NCBI RefSeq assembly: GCF_003350005.1
Contig: NZ_QLKS01000001.1
Location: 849,946-913,945 of the forward strand
From: Psychrobacter proteolyticus
GTDB lineage: Bacteria; Pseudomonadota; Gammaproteobacteria; Pseudomonadales; Moraxellaceae
Direction: 5' to 3'
DNA: 64,000 nt
The notes beneath the pieces were generated by a model. That model saw only the letters and a list, made by a program, of their open reading frames with translations, was not told the origin of the DNA and did not search any database. This document shows positions 49,913 to 59,080 of this stretch, in pieces; within the stretch, counting starts at the first letter, position 1, and the number at the start of each line of letters is the position of its first letter. Made by a program: the position numbers and the translations under genes.

Positions 49913-51316
49913 TTACTTAGGATGTACCATATCAGCAGGAATGACCCACTCATCGAACTGCGCTTCAGTTAATAGCTCTAGCTCAACCGCCACTTGCTTC
50001 AAAGTTTTGTTTTCTTTATAAGCCGTCTTAGCGATTTTAGCTGCATTTTCATAACCAACATGACGGTTCAATGACGTTACTAGCATCAATGAATTGTGCA
50101 AGAAGTCATCGATTTTGTCTTTTACTGGTTCGATACCTACGGCACAGTTTTCGTTGAAGCTGTTGCAAGCATCGCCAAGCAGTTTGATAGACTGCAATAA
50201 GTTAAACGCGATAACTGGTTTATAAACGTTCAGCTCAAAGTTACCTGATGCGCCAGCCATGCTGATAGTTGTGTCGTTACCCATAACCTGAGCGACAACC
50301 ATGGTCATTGCTTCTGACTGAGTTGGGTTTACTTTGCCTGGCATGATAGAAGAGCCTGGCTCATTTTCAGGAATCGTCAACTCACCAAGACCACAACGAG
50401 GGCCAGATGCCAACCAACGTACGTCGTTAGCGATTTTGTTTAAGCTGCCCGCTAGCGTTTTTAGTGCGCCTGAGGCAAATACTTCTGCATCACGAGCGGC
50501 TAGTGCTTCAAATTTGTTTGGTGAAGTAACAAACGGCAAACCAGTCAAAGTCGCTAGTTGCTCAGCTGATTTTACTGCATAGTCAGGATGGGCGTTTAGA
50601 CCAGTACCAACCGCAGTACCGCCTAGTGGCAATTCATATAGACCTTGTAGCGCGTTGTCGATACGAGTCAATGAATGGTCAAGTTGGCTCACATAGCCGC
50701 TAAACTCTTGGCCTAGGGTCAAAGGCGTCGCGTCTTGTAAATGCGTACGACCGATTTTCACGATGCTATCGAATTCTTTGGCTTTTGCCGCTAGCGTATC
50801 GCGTAGTGCTTTTACCGCTGGAATCAATAAGCTGTTGATCTGACGAGCAGCAGCCACACGAATCGCCGTTGGGAAGCTGTCGTTGGTAGACTGTGCATGG
50901 TTTACATGATCATTTGGGTGAATTGGCGTGTAGCTGCCACGCTCAGAACCAGCGATTTCGTTGGCACGGTTGGCCAATACTTCGTTCATGTTCATGTTTG
51001 ACTGGGTGCCAGAACCTGTCTGCCATACAACCAATGGAAACTGATCGACCAGACCACCATTGATGATTTCGTCAGCGGCTTGTACGATAAGGTCACGCTT
51101 GTCGCCTTCGATACGCTCTAGGCTTGCATTGGTAAGCGCAGCGGCTTTTTTGACCAGTGCCATCGCTTCAATCATTGGACGCGGCAAAGTCTCGCCACCG
51201 ATTTTGAAGTTTTCGCGGCTACGCTGAGTTTGCGCGCCCCAATAAGCATCAGCTGGGACTTCTACGTTGCCCATGGTGTCTTTTTCGGTACGAGTTGCCT
51301 GATTCTGTGTCGACAT
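49913..51316 (-). CDS. fumC: class II fumarate hydratase
   Basis: Iron-independent fumarase of the citric acid cycle, interconverting fumarate and malate; 467 residues, tetrameric in the family. The signature loop [11 protein letters not shown] is intact, as are [29 protein letters not shown] (given in parts) and [15 protein letters not shown] lies six bases before the ATG at 51316. A stand-alone gene, useful under oxidative or iron-poor conditions where Fe-S fumarases fail. Confidence 0.98.
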   Translation of the reverse strand: MSTQNQATRTEKDTMGNVEVPADAYWGAQTQRSRENFKIGGETLPRPMIEAMALVKKAAALTNASLERIEGDKRDLIVQAADEIINGGLVDQFPLVVWQTGSGTQSNMNMNEVLANRANEIAGSERGSYTPIHPNDHVNHAQSTNDSFPTAIRVAAARQINSLLIPAVKALRDTLAAKAKEFDSIVKIGRTHLQDATPLTLGQEFSGYVSQLDHSLTRIDNALQGLYELPLGGTAVGTGLNAHPDYAVKSAEQLATLTGLPFVTSPNKFEALAARDAEVFASGALKTLAGSLNKIANDVRWLASGPRCGLGELTIPENEPGSSIMPGKVNPTQSEAMTMVVAQVMGNDTTISMAGASGNFELNVYKPVIAFNLLQSIKLLGDACNSFNENCAVGIEPVKDKIDDFLHNSLMLVTSLNRHVGYENAAKIAKTAYKENKTLKQVAVELELLTEAQFDEWVIPADMVHPK

Positions 51317-51474
51317 AACTACCCTCTTTACTGGTTTGTTGTTAGATAACTGAACGATAAAAAGTGCAACAGCTGCTGCACATAAACGGAAATACGATGT
51401 AAAGTGGCGTTATGATAGCATGACTAAGGCGTGTTGAATATTCACAAATAGCCTTGAGCAATGCCTAAAAACGA

Positions 51475-52194
51475 ATGTCTAAAAACGTCTGTCATCACCA
51501 ATCTGATACTTCATTGGATAAGATACCTATGCACTCTAAAACTATGCCCACTGAGCCAAAAACTTTTAACTCACAAGAACCCACACTAAGTAACCCGCCT
51601 AGACGGCACTTTACCCGCCAACGCCGCCAGTTAAGTGAGGGCGCACGCAGACAATTTGCTCAATCTGCAAGCTTATATCTGACCAAACTACAGCAGCGAT
51701 TGCCTACACATGCACGCATTGGTCTATATTATGATGGATTTGGTGAGCTACCTACTCAGCTAATATTAGACTGGTGTCAGCGCTTAGGCTATTTATCCTA
51801 TTTACCTGTTGTTGGTTCACTTAGTCGTACCAGCAATGGTAATGATAATAAACGCCTGCGCTTCGTACCTGTTTATCATTCAAAATTGATCAATATCCCC
51901 ACTCGCGTTCATCAATTAGGCATGAAACAAAACCACAGTCGCGCTCTATTATGGGCATCAGAACTAGACGTGATTATTTGTCCACTTGTGGCGGTTGATC
52001 TAAACGGTAATCGTATGGGCATGGGTGGCGGGTTCTATGATACGACGCTTGGTAAAAGCTATCGCTCAGGGGCCAAGAAACCATTAAAGATAGGCTGGTG
52101 CTATGATTTTCAAGTGGTTGAACAATTACAACGGCAATCGTGGGATGTGCCGTTAGATGGTTTAATTACGCCAAGCGGCATAAGGTGGTTTTAA
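51475..52194 (+). CDS. fau: 5-formyltetrahydrofolate cyclo-ligase family protein
   Basis: Converts 5-formyl-THF to 5,10-methenyl-THF with ATP, clearing an inhibitory folate; 239 residues. The C-terminal half has the signature GNRMGMGGGFYDTTL and PLVAVD. The N-terminal part carries RQRRQLS, matching the family's basic helix. About 45 residues of polar leader precede it, longer than the E. coli enzyme (about 182 residues), so the real start could be the ATG at 51529 or later. 6S RNA often precedes this gene in gamma-proteobacteria; the 158 bases here are too short for it. Its stop overlaps the next gene by one base. Confidence 0.9.
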   Translation: MSKNVCHHQSDTSLDKIPMHSKTMPTEPKTFNSQEPTLSNPPRRHFTRQRRQLSEGARRQFAQSASLYLTKLQQRLPTHARIGLYYDGFGELPTQLILDWCQRLGYLSYLPVVGSLSRTSNGNDNKRLRFVPVYHSKLINIPTRVHQLGMKQNHSRALLWASELDVIICPLVAVDLNGNRMGMGGGFYDTTLGKSYRSGAKKPLKIGWCYDFQVVEQLQRQSWDVPLDGLITPSGIRWF

Positions 52195-52448
52195 TGAAAG
52201 ACGATAAACAGTTTGAAAAAGACTCTAGCGCTGCTGATTCCAGTGCAGACAGTGTGGATGAATATTTGCAAACATTAGGCAATGAGGACGCTAGAGAGCT
52301 GCGTTACTACAGTCAAGAGCAGCCCTTTAGCGCTGATGAGATGACACGGCTAGTCAATGAAGAGCGTCTAAATAAACTGCTGGCGCAAAGCGATGAGTTT
52401 TTGAGTAGTTTAAGCAGTGAGATAAGAGATTTTGATGAAGATTGTTAG
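52194..52448 (+). CDS. small acidic protein coupled to the cyclo-ligase gene
   Basis: Not recognised; 84 residues, polar and acidic (Asp, Glu and Ser rich), with one helix-prone stretch around ADEMTRLVNEERLNKLLAQ at about 45-65. TAATG overlap with the upstream stop and an AGGTGG SD about five bases before the ATG show that it is translated with the cyclo-ligase. No membrane segment. Function unknown; a regulatory or partner role is inference. Confidence 0.7.
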   Translation: MKDDKQFEKDSSAADSSADSVDEYLQTLGNEDARELRYYSQEQPFSADEMTRLVNEERLNKLLAQSDEFLSSLSSEIRDFDEDC

Positions 52449-52481
52449 AAAACACATCGATTAAGCGATGAGTAGAGATAA

Positions 52482-52548
52482 AAAAAGGCGAGCATAGTGA
52501 CTGTTTATATTAGTTACTATTTACGATAGTTGCTATGCCCACCTTTTA
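52482..52548. terminator. terminator, small acidic gene / antiporter
   Basis: Imperfect long hairpin (GCATAG paired with CTATGC plus outer AAAAGG/CCTTTT pairs) between convergent genes. Confidence 0.65.
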
Positions 52549-52576
52549 TATCAAACCCAACAATTCAAGTCATTTA

Positions 52577-53938
52577 CTACAACACCATCGCGGCTATCCA
52601 ACCAAAGGCTAGTAGCGGAATGTTGTAATGCAAGAATGTCGGTATCACACTGTCTTTGATATGGTCATGCTGTCCATCGATATTTAGACCAGATGTTGGT
52701 CCTAATGTCGAATCTGACGCTGGCGAACCCGCATCACCCAGCGCGCCCGCCGTACCTATAATCGCTACAGTTGCTAATGGTGAAAACCCTAACGAGATAC
52801 ATAGCGGTACATAAATCGCGGCCAGAATCGGAATGGTCGAGAATGACGAGCCGATACCCATGGTCACAATCAAACCAATGAGTAGCATGATAAATGCGGC
52901 CATTGCTTTGTTACCGGCGAACAGTGACGCTGCCCCATCAACTAATGGCTGAATCTGCTCAGTCGCTTTCATGACTTCCGCAAACCCTTGAGCGGTAATC
53001 ATAATAAAGCCAATCATCGCCATCAGCTTGATACCATCATTAAAGACGCTGTCAGCATCACGCCACTTGACCACGCCTGTCGCCATAAACACACCAAAGC
53101 CAAACATTGAGCCAAGCAGTAGCGAATCAGTGTATAGCTGCACCACAAAAGCAGTCACGATAGCAGCCAGTGCAACCAGTGTCTTTAGCTTGCTTTGCGA
53201 CTGTGCACCAGCGGCAGTTTTGCTTAATGCATCACCTTCTACTACAGCATCATGCGCTTGCTGATCTATCGCAACCTGCTGATATGCGCGTGGCTTACGA
53301 TAGCTGATAAATACAGCAACCAGTAAACCAATTAGCATACCCAATGCAGGAATCGCCATGGCTTGCACCACAGAAATATTGGCAACATCAATGCCCGCTT
53401 CACCTACATTCTTTAGCATAATCTGATTGAGATAGATATCACCAAAGCCATAAGGAATAAACATATAGGTGGTGACCAGTCCAAACGTAATCAGACAAGC
53501 AATCAGGCGTCTATCAATCTGCATGCGATTGAATGCTAACAATAGTGGCGGTACCAGTAGCGGAATAAAGGCAATATGAATAGGGATTAAGTTTTGGCTA
53601 AAGCAGCTCATGGTAATGAGGCCTGCAAACAGCATGTACTTAATCATGCCACTCGTACCGGCAGCATCAATACGCTTGATGACCGCACCTGCTAGCGATT
53701 GCGGCAAGCCCGAATGAGCAATCGCTACCGCAAACGCCCCAAGCAATGCATACGACAGCGCAATCTCTGCGCCATTACGGATGCCTTCTTGAAAAGCATT
53801 AAGCGTATCAGTAATACCAAGCCCTGCCAGCAGTCCACCTGCCAGCGCGCCGATTAATAAACTGAGCACCACGTGCACTCGCGAAAGTGACAGTCCTAGC
53901 ATGATAATAACTGCTAGCAATACTGCATTGATGGCCAT
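52577..53938 (-). CDS. Na+/H+ antiporter family membrane protein
   Basis: Inner-membrane transporter of 453 residues with about 11 or 12 hydrophobic helices. The N-terminal segment and the later GSSFSTIPILAAIYVPL and GDAGSPASDSTLGPTSG motifs match the group in which Na+/H+ antiporter N- and C-terminal domains combine (YuiF-like). Members may exchange Na+ or amino acids such as histidine for protons, so the solute is open. A cytoplasmic loop at about 210-245, rich in Gln and Ala, divides the two halves. It stands alone, divergent from lon. Confidence 0.85.
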   Translation of the reverse strand: MAINAVLLAVIIMLGLSLSRVHVVLSLLIGALAGGLLAGLGITDTLNAFQEGIRNGAEIALSYALLGAFAVAIAHSGLPQSLAGAVIKRIDAAGTSGMIKYMLFAGLITMSCFSQNLIPIHIAFIPLLVPPLLLAFNRMQIDRRLIACLITFGLVTTYMFIPYGFGDIYLNQIMLKNVGEAGIDVANISVVQAMAIPALGMLIGLLVAVFISYRKPRAYQQVAIDQQAHDAVVEGDALSKTAAGAQSQSKLKTLVALAAIVTAFVVQLYTDSLLLGSMFGFGVFMATGVVKWRDADSVFNDGIKLMAMIGFIMITAQGFAEVMKATEQIQPLVDGAASLFAGNKAMAAFIMLLIGLIVTMGIGSSFSTIPILAAIYVPLCISLGFSPLATVAIIGTAGALGDAGSPASDSTLGPTSGLNIDGQHDHIKDSVIPTFLHYNIPLLAFGWIAAMVL

Positions 53939-54372
53939 GTGTTGCCCCTTGTTCTTTATACTTTGGTCTTATTGAGACCTATGAATATTGAAACTAATGA
54001 ATATCGCCCTGTTGTCTAAAACGTCTCAATGTGAGAGCCTGTTTTAGACGCGCGCCAGTTTACCTTATTTTGGGTATAAAGCCTACGCATAGAACCGATT
54101 AGACATCAACATAGGTAGCCAAATAGCACCTATACATCTAAACCCTCTTCTATAATTTCTGACTGTGTTTATCACTCATAGACCAGTCACACTCCTGACG
54201 ACATAGTATTGATAACATTAATAGCATTGCTTACTGGGCGCTCAAACAACTATTTAACAAAGATAAGCAGACGACTTCACCATTCAGCCTTGCAATTTTT
54301 TTCGTGAGCACCATTTATCTAAACATGAACCACGAACTTGACTTTACAAGTCTGGGGAACGAGGAAAAACAT
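53939..54372. other. divergent intergenic region antiporter / lon
   Basis: About 434 bases that hold both promoters and the hairpin at 54014-54049. No sigma-32 consensus pair was convincingly seen before lon. An inverted ACTTG/CAAGT pair lies just upstream of the lon SD. Confidence 0.5.
54014..54049. repeat. two-tier hairpin without T tract, upstream of lon
   Basis: Outer arms GTCTAAAAC/GTTTTAGAC (9 bases, perfect) and inner arms TCTCA/TGAGA around a four-base loop, with an internal bulge. It lies between divergent genes, so it is not a terminator of either. Confidence 0.8.
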
Positions 54373-56970
54373 ATGAGTGAACATAATATTGATAAAGACA
54401 ACATCGACATCGATGTATCATCTGCCCTGAACACTGACACGACGTCTGACGCAAATACTGATGCTAATATCAGTGCTGACGCGAACAATGAGACAGAGAA
54501 CTCATCTACGGATGAGTTAAATGCCTCGTCTAACGCTGTCAAAGACAATGAAGATGAAAGCTATCTGCCACTGCTGGCATTGCGAGACGTCGTCGTTTAT
54601 CCACATATGCAGATTGCATTGTTTGTGGGACGCGCGCCATCGGTGAAAGCGGTTGAGTTGGCACAGGCTGAGTATGGCAACAAAGTGCTGGTAGTCGCGC
54701 AAAAAGACTCACTGACCGAAGATATTGATCAAGATAACTTGTATCAGTACGGTACGGTTTGCCGCATCGTCAGCACTATGCCACACGATAGCGATGAGAA
54801 CTGCATTAAAGTATTGATCGAAGGTCAATACCGTGCTCGTGTCGATAACATAGAAGGCCATGATGACTTATTGATGGCGAGATTTGAGCGTGCCGACCTT
54901 GACGTCAGCATGGATGAAAGCCAACAGAAAAACACCATTCAGGCATTAACTACATTATTCGAAAGCTATGCAGATGCGCGACTTCGCAATGCACGTGAGC
55001 TGACTCGTGTGGCTAAGCGTATCGACGACTTGCTTGAGTTGGTTTATTTCATCTCAACTCGTGTGTCGATGGACCTTGATATCAAACAGTCTTTCTTAGA
55101 AGAAGACGATATCAAAACGCATATCAATACTTTGACTGAATATCTAGTCAAGCAAAGTGCTGAGCAAAATATCGAACAAGATATCCAAGATGCTGTCCGT
55201 CAGCAAATGGAAGATAATCAACGCGAATATTTTTTAAATGAAAAGATGAAAGCCATCAAAAACGAGCTGTCAGATATGAATGACGGCGCGTTCGATGGTG
55301 AAGATGATGTGGCTGAGCTAGAGCAGCGTTTAGAAGATGCTGACCTGCCAGAAGATGTGCGCAAAAAAGCTGAGCAAGAGTTCAAAAAGCTCAAAATGAT
55401 GCCACCTGCATCAAGTGAATCGTCAGTCGTACGCAACTATATTGAATGGATTTTGGACACGCCGTGGAATGCGACGACCAAAGTCTCGATCAATTTAGAC
55501 AAAGCCAAAACAGTATTAGACGAAGACCACTACGGTCTACAAGATGTAAAAGACCGTATCTTAGAATATCTCGCCGTGCAATCACGCGTGAAAAAACTTC
55601 GTGGTCCGATTCTATGTCTCGTTGGTCCTCCAGGTGTTGGTAAAACTTCACTAGGCGAATCTATCGCCCGTGCTACGGGTCGTAAGTTTGTGCGTATGGC
55701 GCTTGGTGGCGTACGTGATGAAGCAGAGATTCGTGGTCATCGCCGTACCTATATCGGTGCTATGCCAGGTAAAATTGTTCAGTCATTGGCAAAAGTAGAA
55801 GTCAAAAATCCGCTGTTCTTATTAGATGAAATTGATAAGATGGCGCAAGACTTCCGCGGTGATCCAGCGTCAGCATTGCTTGAAGTATTGGATCCCTCAC
55901 AGAACGATACATTTAACGACCATTATTTAGATATGGACTTAGATTTGTCGCAAGTGATGTTTATCTGTACCGCCAACAGCATGGATATTCCGCCTGCGCT
56001 GCTTGACCGTATGGAAGTTATTCGTCTTCCAGGTTATACCGAAGAAGAAAAGGTCAATATCGCACAGAAATACCTAGTGCCAAAAGCAATTAAGCAAAAT
56101 GGTCTCAAAGAAGGTGAAATTGAGATTGTTGAAGCAGCATTGCACAGCATCGTGCGTAGCTATACCCGTGAAGCAGGTGTGCGTAATCTTGAGCGTGAAG
56201 TGAACAAGATCTGCCGTAAAGTGGTTCGCGGTTCGGTTGAAACTCATGGCGCACGTGCTCCGAAAAAAGCAGAACGTCAGCTAGTGACAGTCGATGACAA
56301 AAACATCGATGATTATCTAGGTGTACATCAGTATGACTACGGTCTGGCTGAAGAAGAGCCTGAGATTGGTCGTATCACTGGTCTTGCATGGACTCAGGTC
56401 GGCGGTGAGCTATTGACCATCGAAGCGGTCGGCATGAAAGGTAAAGGCGAGCTTAGCTTTACCGGTTCACTAGGCGATGTGATGAAAGAGTCGATTCGCG
56501 CAGCTATGAGCGTGGTTCGTGCTCGCGGTGATAGCTTAGGCATTGATTATGAGACGTTTAAAACCACTGACGTCCATGTGCATATGCCTGAAGGTGCTAC
56601 GCCAAAAGATGGCCCATCAGCTGGTGGTGCACTGACGACAGCGCTCGTCTCTGCGTTGACAGGTATCGCTATCCGTCCAGATATTGCGATGACAGGTGAG
56701 ATTACCTTACGCGGTAAGATATTACGTATCGGTGGCCTTAAAGAGAAATTGCTTGCGGCACATCGCGGCGGTATCAAGCACGTCTTGATTCCAGCGACCA
56801 ATGAGCGAGATTTGGCTGATATCCCTGATAACGTGAAAGAAGGCCTAACCATTCAACCAGTTGCGACGATTGAAGAAATCTTAAAGGTTGCTTTGGTCAG
56901 TATGCCAACACCAATCAAACCTGCCAAAGTGACCGTCGATAAAACTTCTGGCAAAGCACTTCATAATTAA
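54373..56970 (+). CDS. lon: ATP-dependent protease Lon with acidic N-terminal leader
   Basis: Hexameric AAA+ serine protease that degrades damaged and regulatory proteins; 865 residues. Residues 1-62 are an Asn, Asp, Ser and Thr rich leader with 17 acidic residues and only two Lys. The Lon N-domain begins at about 63 (SYLPLLALRDVVVYPHM). Walker A is GPPGVGKT at 418-425; the catalytic dyad is Ser749 (DGPSAGGA) and Lys792 (GGLKEKL), with the same 43-residue spacing as E. coli S679/K722. The start at 54373 has GAGG eight bases before it; the in-frame start at 54304 lacks an SD. A strong terminator follows. Confidence 0.97.
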   Translation: MSEHNIDKDNIDIDVSSALNTDTTSDANTDANISADANNETENSSTDELNASSNAVKDNEDESYLPLLALRDVVVYPHMQIALFVGRAPSVKAVELAQAEYGNKVLVVAQKDSLTEDIDQDNLYQYGTVCRIVSTMPHDSDENCIKVLIEGQYRARVDNIEGHDDLLMARFERADLDVSMDESQQKNTIQALTTLFESYADARLRNARELTRVAKRIDDLLELVYFISTRVSMDLDIKQSFLEEDDIKTHINTLTEYLVKQSAEQNIEQDIQDAVRQQMEDNQREYFLNEKMKAIKNELSDMNDGAFDGEDDVAELEQRLEDADLPEDVRKKAEQEFKKLKMMPPASSESSVVRNYIEWILDTPWNATTKVSINLDKAKTVLDEDHYGLQDVKDRILEYLAVQSRVKKLRGPILCLVGPPGVGKTSLGESIARATGRKFVRMALGGVRDEAEIRGHRRTYIGAMPGKIVQSLAKVEVKNPLFLLDEIDKMAQDFRGDPASALLEVLDPSQNDTFNDHYLDMDLDLSQVMFICTANSMDIPPALLDRMEVIRLPGYTEEEKVNIAQKYLVPKAIKQNGLKEGEIEIVEAALHSIVRSYTREAGVRNLEREVNKICRKVVRGSVETHGARAPKKAERQLVTVDDKNIDDYLGVHQYDYGLAEEEPEIGRITGLAWTQVGGELLTIEAVGMKGKGELSFTGSLGDVMKESIRAAMSVVRARGDSLGIDYETFKTTDVHVHMPEGATPKDGPSAGGALTTALVSALTGIAIRPDIAMTGEITLRGKILRIGGLKEKLLAAHRGGIKHVLIPATNERDLADIPDNVKEGLTIQPVATIEEILKVALVSMPTPIKPAKVTVDKTSGKALHN

Positions 56971-57003
56971 TTGAACCTTTATTAAACTCGTCTTATAGAT
57001 TAA

Positions 57004-57039
57004 GAAGCCGCTCATCACAATGATGGGCGGCTTTTTTTT
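57004..57039 (+). terminator. lon terminator
   Basis: AAGCCGCTCATCA / TGATGGGCGGCTT with a three-base loop and one mismatch, followed by T8. Confidence 0.93.
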
Positions 57040-57112
57040 GGCAATAATAAACGACAATCTCTCTACAGCCTTGTGCTATATTTCAGACAAATGTTTATTT
57101 AGTAGAAAGTTT

Positions 57113-58243
57113 ATGATTTTAAATCGTTTACGGATGCCTCTAGCGATAATAAGTGCATTACTACCAGTCGCTTTGTTAGGCTGCCAAACAAACAGCCTTA
57201 ATCATTCAGCCCAAACCAGTACCGTCATCGACGATAAAAACTGGTCAGTGACAACACTAAAACCCAGACTGTTTCAAACGATCACCAAATACGACTGGCA
57301 ACTGACGCATGTTAGCAATGATAAAAGCAAACTCATACGTGTTACTTTTCAGCCACCCCTAACTATGCACGTTCGCCCAGACCTGTTAACCTTTGATGAC
57401 GGCTGCTACCGACATCTCGTGTCCTTTGATATGTGGCTGCCCTTACCTTATCCTTATACAGATGCATCAGTACAAGATACAACTAAATCGCCAATCAAGG
57501 CTGCTGACTGCACAGCGATATATCAAGCAACTACCCAAGACTGGCGTGGTAATAAAATCATCCCTAGTGATACAGCATCTCTATTAAACGCGACTTTTGG
57601 GCGCTACGCAGGAACGAATTTCATATTTAATCCTGTGATGATTCAGTCCATACAGGTTAATAAAGCCATAGAAAAACAGCTCGCTTTAAAGACCAGCAAG
57701 GGGAAAACACTTATCTTTTCGGGCACGCCCAAACCTGAATACCCTGTGACTGGCATACCACTCACCAATGAATTATTAGAGCGCTATCGCTGGCAGCTAG
57801 TACAAGTGACGGACAAAGCAGACGCAATCTTGAGTGAATTTACGCAAATAGAAGAACCTATTATGCTTTCCTATGGTTTGGATAACTATAGTGGTGATGA
57901 GAGTGACGAACAAAATGGCTTTGAGTCAGGTATATATGGTCAAAGCTTTGGTGTCTCTGTTGGCTGCAACGGCGTTAGTGGGCCTTACGCCCTCTCTATC
58001 AATCAAATTTTACTTACTGGCAGTTTTCCTTCTACTATGATGAGCTGTGGCGATACTCTTGATGATGTCGAATCACAGCTTCGACGTATGATGACCCATA
58101 GTAAGAGTCAATTGACTTTAAAATACGGGGATAGTAAAGCGAAGACAATTACAGAGCAGTCAGAGCCAAATTACTTACTCACCCAAACTTTAGATTCTGG
58201 TGAAACGTTAATTTGGAAAAATGAGCCAAAGAAAACCCTTTAA
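57113..58243 (+). CDS. META-domain lipoprotein
   Basis: Probable lipoprotein of 376 residues: a signal segment from the ATG at 57113 ends in lipobox LLGC with Cys24. The mature N-terminal half (about 30-240) has no recognised fold. The C-terminal part (about 250-370) carries a META domain: 'GCNGVSGPYALSINQILLTG' and a later Met-Ser-Cys, with two Cys likely to form a disulphide. META domains occur in heat-shock protein HslJ and in secreted proteins of several bacteria; their function is unclear. The SD is weak. An earlier in-frame start (57020) would put the signal peptide inside the protein. Located between lon and sodC. Confidence 0.8.
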   Translation: MILNRLRMPLAIISALLPVALLGCQTNSLNHSAQTSTVIDDKNWSVTTLKPRLFQTITKYDWQLTHVSNDKSKLIRVTFQPPLTMHVRPDLLTFDDGCYRHLVSFDMWLPLPYPYTDASVQDTTKSPIKAADCTAIYQATTQDWRGNKIIPSDTASLLNATFGRYAGTNFIFNPVMIQSIQVNKAIEKQLALKTSKGKTLIFSGTPKPEYPVTGIPLTNELLERYRWQLVQVTDKADAILSEFTQIEEPIMLSYGLDNYSGDESDEQNGFESGIYGQSFGVSVGCNGVSGPYALSINQILLTGSFPSTMMSCGDTLDDVESQLRRMMTHSKSQLTLKYGDSKAKTITEQSEPNYLLTQTLDSGETLIWKNEPKKTL

Positions 58244-58438
58244 TACATTTTCAAACCCATACGTTACTTACATTTATTAACTGATTGTTGCGCATTTGAT
58301 GAATAACTATAGAGTTAGCTTGGCTATACTGACTCCGATGTTAACGAATATTGACACCGATTTTATAGAACAATAACGATAGATATTCGTGGCTTTAATG
58401 AAGATTAAAAATAACAACTCAAACAATTGGAGATGATA

Positions 58439-58996
58439 ATGAATAAGACATTACTTGCAAGTACCCTATTATGCGGTTCAGCGTTAGCAATGACTGGTTG
58501 CCAAACAGTGGAAAGTCAAATGCAAACGGGTAATCCTTTAGCACAGCCAACGCTAAAATCAACCATACAAACAGTAGATGGCGAGAAGAAAGAAGTTGGT
58601 CAAGTTTTCTTACGTCCAGTTGATGGTGGCGTCCAAGTTTACGGTAAACTCACTAACTTACAGCCAGGTAGAACTGTCTCATTACATATTCACGAAACAG
58701 GTAGCTGTGCTGACATGGGTAAAGCGGCAGGTGGACACTTTAATCCAGATAACAAACCACACTCTAATCCAGATGACATGAATGGCCATGCTGGTGACTT
58801 GCCAAACTTAACTGCTAATGCAGACGGCGTGGCAACGATCAACTATGTGAACAAAAAAATCACTGCTGATGAAGCAGGTAAGTATAGCGTCAATCGCTTA
58901 GCCTTTATCGTTCATGCAGGCGCAGATGATTACAGTAGTCAACCATCAGGCGCATCAGGCGATCGCGTTGCTTGTGGTATTATCGAAAAGAGCTAA
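58439..58996 (+). CDS. sodC: Cu/Zn superoxide dismutase, lipoprotein type
   Basis: Periplasmic-side enzyme that turns superoxide into peroxide and oxygen; 185 residues. Lipobox MTGC gives Cys21, so it should be lipid-anchored. All metal ligands are present: His83, His85, His100, His159 for Cu and His100, His108, His117, Asp120 for Zn. Arg176 and the disulphide pair Cys90/Cys179 are also kept, so it should be active. The start at 58439 is set by GGAG six or seven bases upstream; a TTG 12 bases earlier overlaps that SD. It shares a bidirectional terminator with topA. Confidence 0.95.
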   Translation: MNKTLLASTLLCGSALAMTGCQTVESQMQTGNPLAQPTLKSTIQTVDGEKKEVGQVFLRPVDGGVQVYGKLTNLQPGRTVSLHIHETGSCADMGKAAGGHFNPDNKPHSNPDDMNGHAGDLPNLTANADGVATINYVNKKITADEAGKYSVNRLAFIVHAGADDYSSQPSGASGDRVACGIIEKS

Positions 58997-59028
58997 TAGT
59001 ATCTATATTTAGCTATTATTGATAGCAC

Positions 59029-59060
59029 AAAAAAACCTCTTAGATACTAAGAGGTTTTTT
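59029..59060. terminator. bidirectional terminator, sodC / topA
   Basis: A6 CCTCTTA, six-base loop region, TAAGAGG T6, between convergent genes. Confidence 0.93.
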
Positions 59061-59080
59061 CATGGTTAATGGAAAAATAG

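Noticed and set aside
51317-51474. 6S RNA upstream of the cyclo-ligase gene
   Set aside because: The gap is only 158 bases and shows no long bulged hairpin as expected for 6S RNA.
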